Assembly: GCA_017311315.1 (NCBI GenBank)
Contig: CM029613.1
Span: forward strand, 1,853,749-1,917,748
DNA from: Dendrocalamus latiflorus
Lineage: Eukaryota; Streptophyta; Magnoliopsida; Poales; Poaceae
Direction of reading: 5' to 3'
DNA length: 64,000 nt
Shown here piece after piece: positions 1-11,449 of the stretch. The notes below the pieces were generated by a model that saw nothing but the letters and a program-made list of their open reading frames with translations, ran no database searches and had not been told where the DNA came from. Within the stretch, counting starts at the first letter, position 1. Each line of letters begins with the position of its first letter. Made by a program: the position numbers and the translations under genes.

Positions 1-214
1 GTTTTGTCTCGCTGCCGACTGCGTCGACGCGAATCCGAAGGGTGGGGTCGGTCCGCGCATGTCACAGTTTCGTCTTATCACCGATTTCGTTGACGCTGAG
101 TCCGAAGGGTGTGGGACGGACCGCACACGTCACAGTTTCGTCTTGCTGCCGACTTCGTCGACCCCAAGTCCGAAGGGTGTGGGACGGAACGCGTGCCTCA
201 GTGCTTCGTCACGC

Positions 215-1080
215 TCAGAACCTTGTCTTGCGGTCGAGACTTCGTCCAACCACCTTGTGCTCGTAGACGCTTCGTTTGACAACCTTGTGGTCGTTGACGC
301 TTTGTCCGACCGTCTTGCGGTCGTGACGTTTTGTCCGACCACCGCGTGGTCGTTGACGTTTTGTCTGACCGCCCTGTGATCGTGACTTCATCTGACCACA
401 TTGTGGTCGTAGACGTTTCGTCCGACCACTTTGTGGTTGTTGACGCTCTATTCAACTACCTCGTGGTTGTGACCTTGTCCAACCACGAGTTTCGACCGTC
501 TCGTGGTCGTGACGTCGTCCGACCATCTCGTGGTCGTTAACGTTTTGTCCGACCGCCTCCCAGTCGTGGCCTTATCCGACCACCACGTGGTCGTTGACGT
601 TTTGTCCGACCGTCCTACGGTTGTGATTTCGTCCGACCACATCGTGGTCGTAGATGTTTCGTCCGACTACCTCGTGGTCGTAAACGCTTCGTTCGACCGT
701 CTCACGGTCATAGACTCCTCGTCCGACCACCCCGTGGTCGTTGACGTTTTGTCCGACTATCTCACGGTTGTGACCTTGTCCGATCACCTCGTGGTCGTTG
801 ATGTTTTGTCCGACCGCCTCGCGGTCGTGACCTCGTTCGACCACCTGGTGGTCCTAGATGTTTCGTCCGACCACCTGGTGGTCGTTGTCGCTTTGTCCGA
901 CCACCTCACGGTCGTGACCTCGTTCGACCACCTCGCGGTCGTGACTTCGGTCGACCACCTCGTGGTCGTTGACGCTCCGTCCAACCGTCTCGCGGTCGTG
1001 ACCTCACCCGACTATCTCACGATCCAGACTTCGTTCGACCACCTTGTGGGTGTGACTTCATCCAACCACTTTGTGGCCGA
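215..1080 (+). repeat. Palindromic tandem array, about 30-bp unit
   Basis: There are about 28 imperfect units of the form 'ttcgtccgaccacctcgtggtcgt' plus a short linker. Each unit holds the inverted repeat CGACCAC-N2-GTGGTCG, so each can fold as a hairpin. Spacing is close to 30 bases. Some units drift at the arms (for example cgaccgtctcgcggtcg) but the two arms tend to change together. Confidence 0.85.
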
Positions 1081-1603
1081 GATTCTGACAACTCCGCTTT
1101 GAAAGCGTCACCTCAACGAGGCGCCTCCGGCTGCATCGTGGGACTTCGCCGCCCTCGTCGCAGCCATCGCCTTGGAGGAGCGACCTGACTCATGACTTTG
1201 CCTTGAAAGCTCGACCTCGGCGGGCTCCTTCAGCTGCGTTGTGGGACTTCATCGCCCTCCTTGTAGCCATCGCCTCGGAGGGCTGACCCGACCCATGACC
1301 CCGCCTCGAAAGCTCGACCTCGACGAAGCGCCTTCGGCTGCATCGCGGGACTTCCCCGCCCTCCTCGAAGGCACCACCTCGGAGGGGCGGCGCGACCGAC
1401 GACTACGCCTTTATGTGCCGTCCACGTCGGAATATGACCTCGATGGCATGGCCATAGCCTTGGCGTCGAACGGGCTCGAGTTACCAATCGCACCAGCTCG
1501 CTCATCGGGATCTTCGTGCTTGCTGGCAGAGGATGGGGGGCTAGGATAGTTGGTCGCGTTAGCTTGCTTATCGAGACCTCTGCGCTTGCTGTCGAGGGAG
1601 TAC

Positions 1604-1897
1604 TATTGTAGCAGGGGTGGCCCAACCCCCTGTGACTGGGTCTTTCAACTGGCCTAATATGTAATAGGTTTAATAGTATAGAAGAATGTACCAATATACT
1701 CTTATATCTTGTAATTATTAAGGGGTACGATAGGAATTCCTCATCCTACCCCACTCATGTATATAAACCCCTAAGAAGGGTATGAAGAGGTCAAATCCAC
1801 TCATTCTTACTTACCAGCTATCTCTCTAGCTCTCTTAGTGCTATGTCTCTCATGGAGAATGGTACCCTATATCCACTGTAGTAGTTATGCTACAACA
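1604..1897 (+). repeat. 3' LTR of the palindromic-repeat element
   Basis: The LTR is about 294 bp and ends in GCTACAACA. It starts near TATTGTAGCAGG, which pairs imperfectly with that end. A promoter-like 'gtatataaacccc' occurs at about 1758-1770. The same blocks recur in the LTRs at 36239-36544 and 39652-39936. Confidence 0.65.
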
Positions 1898-2656
1898 TAT
1901 GCCATTTGACTTGTCTCAACTGGGGGTTTTCTCCAATGATACCCCGATACGTCGTCCAACTGCCGTTCCCGTACACGATATGTATCCGATACGGGATACA
2001 CGAGCGATACGCCGCGATACGGTATCGGCGAGTATCGGAATAGTTACGATTCAAAAATAAATAAAAAATCCGATACTTCTCAATGCGGCAACATGTGGCT
2101 AGCGAGATAGCTCTGACCGCCGAGGAGAAGGAGGTCAGCGACGGAGGGGGCCGACGGCAGCGGGGGAGAGGGAGGCCGGTGGTGGTGGGGGAGAAGGGGG
2201 CCGAGCGGCGGCGGGGGAGAAGGGGGCGGGCGGCGGCGGGGGAGAATGGGGGTGGGCGGCGGCGGGCGAGAAGGGGGCCCCCGGGGGCAGAAGGGGAGCA
2301 CGCAGAAGAACCTGGCGCAGGGACGAGCAATGTCGCCAAAGCGTCTCCGCCTCATCAGTCACTGGCGGTGCGCCTCGGCCTCGCCTGTCGCCCGACCGCA
2401 TCACATGTCGGGAGGGAGAGGTGGATGTGGGCGTCTGTGGCAAGATCGATGGGTTGGTGGGTGGGTGTGATTTCTGATAGTACTGAAGTGAATATACGGA
2501 TATACCTGATGTTGTGGAAAATGCAAATATGCCTAATATTGCTATTTTCTTTCCTAAATTAGCTTTTCTCATGTGCTTTGAATTCATCTATGTTCATTTC
2601 TTGAGGGTATGAGCTTGCTAAAATATTTCTGAAGAGTTTGTTGGTTAACCTTTTAG
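1898..2656. other. Non-coding stretch: GATACG-rich block and G-rich repeat, then intron
   Basis: From about 1950 to 2075 the words GATACG and TATCGG recur on both strands, which looks like the decayed end of a DNA transposon that I do not recognise. From 2130 to 2290 comes a purine-rich block with repeats of 'cggcggcgggggagaa' and long G runs. The last part runs into the splice acceptor of ASF1 exon 2 at 2655-2656 and is probably intron. Confidence 0.5.
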
Positions 2657-3295
2657 ATCTGGAGTGGAAGTTAATATATGTTGGATCAGCTGAAGATGAA
2701 AATTATGATCAGCAACTTGAGAGCGTGCTTGTTGGCCCTGTCAATGTTGGGACCTATCGTTTCGTACTCGAGGTAAAGTAGATTGTGTTATATTAATCAA
2801 CCAAGTCCAAGATCTTCATGGTGCACAGTAAATCCAGAAATCCTTACACAGTTTCAAGTCTTTAATTCCTTGCACAAGTTTTTCTTTGTTACTTAATCCT
2901 CATAGTTCGTAATACTAAATTTGCTTCTGGAAATTGATGTTACATTTTCATTTCAGGCTGACCCACCGGACCCCTCGAAGATCCGTGAGGAAGATATCAT
3001 TGGTGTTACTGTGCTGCTATTGACATGCTCCTACATGGGGCAGGAGTTCATGAGAGTGGGTTACTATGTGAACAATGATTACGATGATGAGCAGCTGAGA
3101 GAAGAGCCTCCAGCAAAGCTGTTAATTGACAGGGTGCAGAGAAACATTTTAGCTGAGAAGCCCCGGGTCACCAAGTTCCCTATCAACCTCCATCCTGAAC
3201 CCAGCACAAGCGCAGGACAGCCGCAGCAGGAACCACAGACGGCATCACCAGAAAACCACACAGGCGATGGAAGTAAGCCCAACGCCGACCTATGA
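2657..3295 (+). CDS. ASF1: Histone chaperone ASF1, exons 2 and 3 (5' end missing)
   Basis: ASF1 binds the histone H3-H4 dimer and hands it to chromatin assembly factors in the nucleus. Exon 2 is 2657-2772 (acceptor 'ttttag', donor 'gtaaag'). Exon 3 is 2957-3295 (acceptor 'catttcag', stop TGA). Joined in phase they encode about 150 residues. These begin LEWKLIYVGSAEDE, continue through the core with LLLTCSYMGQEFMRVGYYV, and end in an acidic, Ser/Pro/Gln-rich tail. This matches family strands and the usual plant length of about 190 residues minus the first exon. Exon 2 begins in phase 1, so a first exon of about 36 codons ending in a partial Asp codon is expected upstream. None is visible within 2.6 kb, where a retroelement sits instead. 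Either intron 1 is long and holds the element, or the gene is 5'-truncated. The visible exons contain no stops or frameshifts. Confidence 0.92.
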
Positions 3296-4500
3296 TTGGA
3301 TTTGGGATGTTAACATTTTGATGTGCATGTCTTCTAGGATGTCTTGTAATGTTACAAAAGAGAGTGTTGGTTCTTCATTGTACTGGGTTCCTGGTCTCTA
3401 GTCGTTTAAAACTGTCCGTTCTGTTGCAAATGCTGGTGTGTGGTTATTTCCCTAGACAAAGACTAGAGTACTTCAGTCTGTTCTGTTGCAAATGCAGGAT
3501 GCCTACTTAGACTAGAGTGCTTCAGACTGAAGCACCCCTCATTGGTTAGTCATGGGCTCTGTGTTTTTGGTATAGATTCTAACCGGAACCCTTTTGCTCA
3601 CTTGTGCAAATTAGATACTGTGTTCTATATGCTTGTTCAGCCTCACTTTTCATGAATCTATTATGGTTATGGTCAAAATGGGATAGTTCTGATCTAGTAT
3701 ACATTAATCGGTGACGGATGGTAGCTGCACTAAACCACTCGTTATAATCGAATGGTAATTCGATTTTTGGGTGGATTTGTGCAGCTGTATGTTGCTAGAA
3801 TGCTAGTGTTGAAGGAAATGGGCAGGAGATGATTTCGGGACACAGCCATTTGATGGCACGAACCGTCACCTGGGACTCGTTACTCTTACAAGACAAGCCC
3901 GTCCAATTCCATCGCATCTCCACTGAAAAGTTGCCCGGGTGTTGCTACTTCAGCGTTCAGGCCCGTGGCCGCGGCACCGCCGAGTCAGCGCCAAGCGTCG
4001 CGCAAACTCAGCCGCCTACGGTGCGCCGCGCCGGTGCCGATCGCCGCCCATCCAAATAAACTCCTGGCCACCTCGGCCATCCATCCGGCCTCCAACCGCG
4101 GCGGCCTCAGCGTCCTTCGCGCCGCGCGCCGTCAGCCCGGCCAGTGCTTCCTCGCCAGCCTCCTCGGCCTTCTCCCCCCGCACGCGCGTCTTCCCCCTCG
4201 GTGCCCGGCACGCACGGCGGGTTGCGCCTGCTGGCACGCGCGCGACTCGTTTGCTCGCTGCGTACGTCGTACGATACGACAGTAACCGCGCGTTCGCTGC
4301 CTAGGTACAGCGTTGCTCGCATGGTTGGCCAAGGACACGTCCCCGTCCTACTTATGCTTCGTTGGATCTCCTACCTTCTGTGTTCTGCCTGCCATTGCCG
4401 GTGGTTTCTGGATTCTGGTTGACATATGTGGGCTTGTCTTGTTTCAGTTTACCGCTGCATTTCGACAGCTGATGACTTATGGTCATACCTGATAGTTTCT
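3296..4500. other. ASF1 3' flank and a GC-rich island with no recognised gene
   Basis: The first few hundred bases are likely the ASF1 3' UTR ('tcttgtaatgttac' at about 3342). A duplicated phrase 'actagagt(a/g)cttcag' occurs at about 3463 and 3511. From 3940 to 4330 the DNA is GC- and CpG-rich with several overlapping open frames, none with a recognised domain. It could be a promoter or first exon of an unplaced transcript. Confidence 0.4.
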
Positions 4501-5415
4501 GTCTATGGAACAAATGTTTTTACGAACGAACTGAATACCGATAAGCCACTTTAAAAATACTATTTTGATAAATTGTTTTAAAAAAGATGACAAAAATACT
4601 ATCATGTTTACTTATTCGAAAGAAATCATAAATGTAAGGTGTAAGATAAAAAAATGGCCATAACATACTTATACTGCGATACCGTAGGCGACATCTTAGT
4701 ATCCATCAGCCTTTCAGTGACGGAGATCGGGGGAAAAGGTATGTGGCATTTTGCACGTTTGCTAGCCGCTGCCTTATCTGATTCGGAACCATCTGAAGCT
4801 TCAGAAAATCGACACGTACTCCATCTGTTTGGATCGACATGGGTTTTGATCATTTCGATATATGCGGCACATGTCATCCTTCTGGTCAGTCGCGTACATT
4901 GCTGCGCGCATGCGCTCGCATCGCATGGCTGCATTTGATGATTGGTGACATCGACCACACTTAGTTGTTTGTATTACCATCTATTTCTAATTTTTACTGA
5001 CATAAGCTAGAAACCAATATAAATACATATCTTCTAGAAGCGATTTCTTTATTTTTCTCACTTCCATCTTGTTACGAGGATAAGATAAAGGTTACGGACG
5101 CATTTTTCACTTTACTCTTCTCACTGCTATCTTATACACACAGGGATGGATCTGGGTCTCAGAGTAGGTAGGCTATAGCCCGGGGCCAGGAGGCGGTGGC
5201 GCTAGGAAACAGAGGAGAGGGGGAGACACCAGAGAGGTGAAAAAGCAGCGCGGGGAGGTAAAGCGGCCAAGAGTGCGGGGAGGAGGCACTGGCGGCTGCA
5301 TAGTTCACTTGGGAAACAGAGGCGGAGAAGAGGTAAGGGAAGATAGGAGGGGGTTCCCAGAAAATGACCAGGGCAGCTTGGTTTTTTTTTTTTTTGCAAA
5401 ACTCATAAGTGGATA
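4501..5415. other. Spacer with MITE-like remnants
   Basis: At 4520-4640 the wording (gataagccac, aaaaatactattttga) resembles the MITE remnants at 27820-28165. At 4980-5135 a block with 'aatataaatac...cttatacaca' resembles 14260-14470. A purine-rich stretch at 5155-5380 has no coding signal. I see no gene here. Confidence 0.35.
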
Positions 5416-5439
5416 GGGTTTTACCACCCTGCTCAAAAG

Positions 5440-5700
5440 AGGTTTTTTGAGTGGCTTATAGCTGGAAAGTACTATAGCTGGCTGAAAAAACACTATAGCT
5501 GACAGAGACTCATTTAGCATAATTAAATTTAAAAAAATTAAAAATAAAAAACATGTTAGCCTATCACGTATAATGCAAACAAATATGAGAAAAAAGAACC
5601 AGCAAAAAAGCTAAAAAATCTAAAAGTATAGAAAAAGACGAAATTTATGAATAGTGTATAATAAACCAGAAGCTCAAGCCAAAACGAGCTAGCCTTAATC
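5440..5700. mobile_element. MITE, family A copy 1
   Basis: This is an AT-rich non-coding element with the shared core 'taattaaatttaaaaa...ttaaaaataaaaaacatgttagc' then 'aatgcaaacaaatatgag'. The same core occurs at 15018-15300, 29890-30060, about 47300-47505 and 63795-64000. The right end reads 'ctcaagccaaaacgagc', related to the 'ctcaaatcgaaatgagcg' end of the 15 kb copy. Confidence 0.55.
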
Positions 5701-5940
5701 TGGGCCGTCCGAGTCGAATCTGATGGTTGCAGAGATTTTAGGTGACGTGGAGTGCTCTTTTGCAAGCAAAGCCCTCAACTTTAGTATCCATAGATAGATG
5801 CATACATAGGTGAAATTACAGATGGATCGAACACTTCAAGAAGAAAGATGAAACCAGATATGGATCATTTCAAGAAGAAAGAAAGAAAACAGAGATGGAT
5901 ATATTTTATACGATCAGTCCCGAAAACTGAATAGTGTTCA

Positions 5941-6155
5941 TATGGGGATGTTTGGTTGCCTGCATCGGGGTGGCTCGCACCAGCGCATGCAGGGAGATGG
6001 TGTTTGGTTGCCTGTATCGGGGTGAGAGCCTGCACAAGCGGATGCAAAAAATCAACTGAAACCAGGCTGAGGAGAAACGCGGCTGAGAACCTTCTCTACT
6101 CAGCCTGGCCACGCTCATGTAGCTGCATCAGCTCATACAGACAACCAACAGGCTC
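5941..6155. mobile_element. MITE with TGTTTGGTTG-type inverted ends
   Basis: The left end reads 'gatgtttggttgcctgcatc' and the right end 'catacagacaaccaaca', which are imperfect inverted repeats. The left end is itself duplicated in tandem: the same block recurs about 60 bp further on as 'ggtgtttggttgcctgtatc'. Ends of this kind are typical of PIF/Harbinger-derived MITEs. No target duplication is clear. Confidence 0.45.
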
Positions 6156-6469
6156 TATCAGATCACTCACCCAGCATGGATGCTAGAAATGATCAGCCAC
6201 AATTGTTGAAAATCATTTGAGGAATGGATAGCTACATCAGTTAATGAATTGAATAATATATGTTCTTCCAGCTTTTCTAAAATACAGGGCTACGCCAAGA
6301 TAAATGATGTATCAGCCATCGAATTGACAATCATAGTTGCAGCTCACTAAACTAAGCAGTAAGAAGTAACAACAAAAATGAAATAAATTTTGAGCTATGG
6401 TCCATGTGTCGTGTCAGGACAAATCCAACACTACTTTGTTCTTCGCAGTGTAGCTCTTTCTTCGATCCA

Positions 6470-8984
6470 TCAGAAGATGTGGACGATATCGTAAGCAAAT
6501 CTGCTTGTGTCAAGGATGAACTCAAGCAGCAAAAGGTTAACACTGCAGCAGTTAGAAGGAAGGGGAAACGAACATAAATATGTTTTGCAAGTAGCAAAAT
6601 AATGTGCAGGACATATTTTAGATAATTGTCCACAAGCATTTTTTTTTCATTTCTTTCAGTTTGACAAATATTGGGATGCATGCATCCTTTAACCACACAT
6701 AAGAGAAAGCACGGCGTACCACATCTTATATACCAATGCAACATAAAGCACCTTAAAGTACACAAGAAACAAGATTGCAATCAGCTACAAGGACAATGTT
6801 AACCTGTTAGGCTTTTAATGGAAAAGGATAAGGGATTGAATGTAACATCTCGCATAGTCTAGGACCTTATTAAACCATTAACCCAATAAATCTACTGATA
6901 GTTGTGGTAAGATCATCTTGGCAATATTTTCAAATCTCAAATTAATCTAACTTAAATGTCGTACTCCCTGGATCACTCAATTAATTGAACATGATGAAAA
7001 ATGCTAGTTCCATATTTTAGAAGGTTCCAGTGAATAAAAAACTGGAATGTTCATGTTAATATGCTTAGCAGAGTTTTTTTAGATATAATGATGTGTTGCC
7101 AAACCATGCAGTAAATTTTGATGACACTGGATGACCATCCCAGCAAATATATAAGATTTCAGCATATCTATCAACCTAATGAGGACATAAAGAATTTTTA
7201 AAAACAAATTTAAAATTAAGGATACGTCCAGAACAACACGAAAGACTGCAAAAGAAAATTCATAATGTTAGTACATCATTAAACAAGGCAAATGTCATTG
7301 CCATGAGGGAATTCGAGAATAGAAAGTTTAAAACTTGAAAGAACATAAAGAGTACATATGGCAATTGAATAGAACTAGATGTTGTTTTAGGAAATTTTGC
7401 TTTCAAACTTTGGAAAATTTACCAAAATACGTAAGGCAACCATCCAACTATGAAATAGATATACCTTGCATAGATGATTTGACCTCCCAACTTCCACCAG
7501 CACTAAATTACCTAAACCTAGAGACACTCTTTAACAGTGAGCCACACACTGGCTTTGTGTAACTTCTAACTTCTAAGACTTTTAACAGATGTGCCAAATC
7601 AAAACTCTTTTTGAGCAGATCTACATAGAAACCAAAGCTTTGGACTCCTGCTCTATGTTCAATAGCTTCCTACATGTAATTAGAATACCAACTAAGACGA
7701 AATTATAAACAAACAATGTGTAAGAAATATTGCAACAGTGTATAAATAGCATGTGAGGGTCATATGGTTTAGGCTACAAATGATAAACCACATCATACAT
7801 ATCATTATGACAACAACTTACCATAAGGCCGCCAAAAACTCCTTCAATTAAAATCCTGCCCCAATTATCAAAGTATGTGTAGACTGAAAACTTTGATTTT
7901 GCCAAGAGCCCAAGAGATGCAACCATCATTATCAGAAAGTAAAAGACAAATCCCATCAGGCCAGTGAATCCCCAGATTCCAGCAACAACTCCACCAATGA
8001 TCGACAAGAATGTTTGACTGTAACACAAAAAAAATGAAATCATCATGTTTAGGACAAGCCATATTGGCTTAAGTAGCAACCAGTCAAATATCTATAATAA
8101 AATATCTTAATTGGAAGTGTTATAAAAAAATTGAAATGGAAAATTGGAAAGCATATCATCACATAGAAAACAATCTTTATAACTTTTACACGGTACCTGG
8201 AGCCTGCTACTGGAGAATTACAAATGCCATATTGCCAACTACCAATTCAATAGATCAGATTCCTAATTGAAGTGTAAATACATTCTTTGCAAAGCTATGT
8301 ATATGAACATAAGCTGGAGCATAGAGCTTATGCTCAAGCATAAGGATATCACGTGTATACCTGTTCCACATTGAACGGTAATAGATTATGCCTCGCAGAC
8401 CTAAGAGTAGTAGTGGAGTACTCAACCTAAACGAAATCAGGTTTGGCACTTCAAGTTTGTTATTCCTCAAACATTGTGGGTGTACTAATTCAAAATCCCC
8501 ACTCCCGACATGGTAACTTAACCTAGTAGGAAGAACTAAGCACATCTTTTCAATTCAAATTAGGTGACTCAACAATTAGCTATCGGAAGTCCCAATCAGC
8601 CGCGTAACATTGTTTCTTCTTTCTATCCCTTTTGAACTTATCCAAATCTAGCATCACAGCAACATCACATCAAAATTCTACCACCAGGATTAGAAGCCAC
8701 TATTTCCTCTCCCATAGTCCACTCTAATCAATACTTAAACATTCATGTATGAACACCTAATGCTCCGTAACTAGGCTACGTACTCATAAATATCGAGAGA
8801 TACCCAAATCAAACCTAACACGGAATTGAGCTCATCTCCAGATCAGATCAAGCCCATGAGAAGGAGACGAGGGGAAGGGAATGATAGATAGAGACCTGTA
8901 GTAGATGGACTTGACGTTGCTGGTGAGGTTCTCCGCCTGGAGGATGGGGACATGGTCGGAGGAATTGCTGCCGGCCGCCGCCAT
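6470..8984 (-). CDS. EMC6: ER membrane protein complex subunit 6 (EMC6), three exons
   Basis: EMC6 is a small core subunit of the ER membrane complex, which inserts tail-anchored and multi-pass membrane proteins. Exon 1 is 8984-8896, starting at an ATG in good context; its 29 codons include LQAENLTSNVKSIYY. Exon 2 is 8017-7822 and encodes QTFLSIIGGVVAGIWGFTG, a second hydrophobic segment, FDNWGRILIEGVFGGLM, then donor gtaagt. Exon 3 is 6520-6470 and ends FAYDIVHIF and TGA. Phases match throughout. The product is about 111 residues, close to the family's usual 110-120. Two membrane spans lie in exon 2 (about residues 34-52 and 54-72), and a third would span the exon 2/3 junction. Introns are 878 and 1301 bp. 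One oddity: the residues after GGLM (FILDTSR) are less hydrophobic than I recall for plant EMC6, so the exon 3 acceptor could be misplaced. Confidence 0.88.
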
Positions 8985-10140
8985 CGCCGTGATCTCTTTG
9001 TTTCCCTCGTTTCGTGCGAGATTTGGAGACGAAGGCTGGGACGGCAGCGATCTGGGCGGTTCGACTCCACGGAGATGTGTCGGCGACTTGTGGTATAGGG
9101 GTATTTTGCATACTGGTCCTTAACTTTATGACATTTTTAAATCATTTCACCTTAGAGAGTAAAGAGTACACAAGTCATTTCACTCTTAAACCCTAACTCT
9201 AGACATGAAGATACAAGAGAGATGGATCGGATGGTTCACTACATGTCTCTATCCTAACCCCTTAAATAGGTGGACAACCAGCCACACCTAGTCCTTAGTG
9301 GATCTTATCCAGTATCACAATAGGAAAAACATGTTAACCTCACACATGTGTTTTACTCATACATGTTTACTTATACACACTTTTTCCAAATGTATAAGCC
9401 TGTATCCGCTAAATACTTAGTTTTGATCCATCTTGATCAAACCAGCTCCACCTTGGCCTAAACCACTCTCCAACACACTGTCCATATACCGCGATTTTGA
9501 TCTAAGGCAGACTCTAGTATTTTGACCAACATTCGACCTCGTGTGTCAACATTTCCTGACTTTCCCGTGCCATACTTGAGCTCACCATCTCACCTGGTAT
9601 TCTTGATCGTTCTGGACCTCGACTCTTCCCTAAGCGTAGCCCCGATCCTCGCCATCGACTATGATGACTCCAAACGACTCTGCATATCCAAAGACAAAAA
9701 AATTATTTTCGAGCACAAAAGTTCTTTACAACTTGACTCACATTAGTAAAAATATGCATCATGCAACCTTGATGTAATGATCCAAGATACCTCAACTCAA
9801 TTCATAACTTAATTTCTATGCTGTGCAAAAATCAACCTTAGACCACCGAGAGAAACTGGTCTGACTGCCATGTACAGGCAGGACAGACCGCTGGCCGGTC
9901 TGACACGATTACTCGAGGTACTCGAATAATACAAGAATTGGAGCACTCGAAGCCTATGACTACCGATCACCAACCAGGCAGTGTAGCTTCTGACCATCGA
10001 CTAGTTACTGTAGCTCCGACCATCGATCAAACACTGTAGCTACGACCATCCATGCTTGTTCTACCGTGGTCGATCTGTTGTGGCTGATCTATTTGTCAGA
10101 CCGTCCAATACAAGACGGTCAGACTGTTAACCTGAATAAT
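8985..10140. other. EMC6 upstream flank then TE-like spacer
   Basis: The first 120 bases are the likely EMC6 promoter and 5' UTR. From 9480 the sequence looks transposon-derived. At 9880-9905 and 10097-10126 the words 'ggtctgac' and 'gtcagacc' pair as inverted repeats. At 9970-10055 three units of 'ctgtagct(t/c)c(t)gaccatcga' follow each other at about 33-bp spacing. No gene is recognised. Confidence 0.4.
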
Positions 10141-10312
10141 CCAACAAACAGCACAACCAGAATGTAGTCTTTTGCAAATTCGAATAACCACTCCAGAAAT
10201 ATTGCAATAGTTCATCACAAACATTAAACAGGACCAGCAAACATCACAACCAGAAAGCAAATTTTTGCAAATTCGAATAACCACTTCAGAAACATTGCAA
10301 TGATTCATTACA
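10141..10312. repeat. Tandem duplication of about 93 bp (two copies)
   Basis: 'ccaacaaacagcacaaccag' at 10141 recurs as 'ccagcaaacatcacaaccag' at 10234. Both copies continue through 'ttttgcaaattcgaataacc' and 'cattgcaat' or 'tattgcaat'. Similarity by eye is about 85 percent. Confidence 0.75.
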
Positions 10313-10478
10313 CATTAAATATGACATTCTCGCATATTTCTTCACATATGTAGTACATTATGTAATTGAAGGATTACCTTGTTTTAACGTATTGAAACAA
10401 TCAAGTCCTACTCCCATACAAACAAAGCAAAATGTCCCAACTCTAGATAACTGGAGGCTAAATTGTTTCCAGGCATCA

Positions 10479-11449
10479 TGGGCGGATTTGCCATAGGACA
10501 TGAGTGTTCAGCTGAACACCTAAATTTTTTTATAAAATACCAGGTATATAATAGGTATATTAAATGTATATAATATTAGTTGTGTTAAAACTATATTTTA
10601 TGCCTGCAAATAAACTTAGTCTGCACTTTCCGTATCTCGCACGCAGCCCATGTAATATGTTAGACCCATTTTTCTTTCCACCCTGCCCTCCTCACGCCCA
10701 AAGAGGTAAAGATATAAACAAAATCCTAACATTTGTTCTATTTTGCATCTTGTGGCTGTCTGTGTGGGAGGCGGCTTCGGCCTTCGAGTGGCGAGCGGGT
10801 GAAGGTGCAAGCTAGAGGAGAGTGACGACCGGCAGACGCAGACGTGGTGCCATGATGTGACGATAATCATGCATGAGGTGGCGTGTGGTGCAAGGTGAGC
10901 GTGTGGCATCGCGGGCGAGCAGAGAGGTGTCGCGGGCAAGTGGGCAATGGCACAACGAACACAGAGGTAGGGAGCGGGCGACAAGAAGGAAGCAGCGTGA
11001 TAGTTGGGAGAGAGCGTGGCATTGGGAAGTGAGTAGCACCTCCAACTTATTGTCATCGTCCTCTCTTCAGATCTAGGTGTGCTCTACCCCACTCCATTTA
11101 TTTATTTTCTTGGTCTGTTTTGCTCCATGAAAGGAACATACAATTTCCTCTTAGATGGACAGCTCTTGTTGATGGGGAAATAACAAAAAAATGTAAGATC
11201 AACAAGATATACAACTCTCATTTATCTTTATAATTTGTTGTTTAATTCATATAATTATACTCGCCTTATGTCGCCCATTTCCTCATAAGAAATTATTAAT
11301 TTCTGTAATTTATGTATTTTTATTATATCTACATACACGTATCGTTGTATTGGTGTTTTGGGGGTACAGTGCGCTGTGGTATCGACGTATTTAAGCAACT
11401 TAGCTTCGAAATCTGAACATCCATTCTAAAAATCCTGGATCTGCCACTG
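10479..11449. mobile_element. Possible DNA transposon remnant with GGGCGGAT..ATCTGCC ends
   Basis: The left end 'tgggcggatttgcc...tgttcagctgaacacc' and the right end 'gaacatccattc...ctggatctgccact' are imperfect inverted repeats of a type common in grass genomes. The flanks 'ccaggcat' and 'tctggcat' could be a decayed 8-bp target duplication. The interior is non-coding, with a purine-rich block at 10780-11060. Confidence 0.35.

Larger units (their letters stand above)
1..1897 (+). mobile_element. 3' part of a non-autonomous LTR retroelement with palindromic repeats
   Basis: This stretch holds the 3' internal region and 3' LTR of an element whose other copy lies at 36239-39936. Both copies share an internal region made of short tandem repeats with the palindrome GACCAC..GTGGTC. 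Both also share a pre-LTR segment with the words 'atgcttgctatcgaggg' or close variants, and a short LTR with the same TATA-type 'gtatataaaccc' block. No gag or pol similarity is visible in any frame. The many frames open across the array reflect the repeat, not genes. The left end is cut by the window edge. The element lies upstream of ASF1 exon 2, so it may sit in ASF1 intron 1 (inference). Confidence 0.7.

Noticed and set aside
503..1102. A 199-codon open frame (and similar ones on both strands) across the palindromic array
   Set aside because: The frame is open because the 30-bp unit lacks stops in that phase. The translation is a repeated Val/Ser/Asp pattern with no known domain, and it lies inside a non-autonomous LTR element.
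3939..4422. Overlapping frames in the GC-rich island after ASF1
   Set aside because: No domain, no frame dominates, and no clear splice partner downstream. Kept only as a possible promoter or leader.
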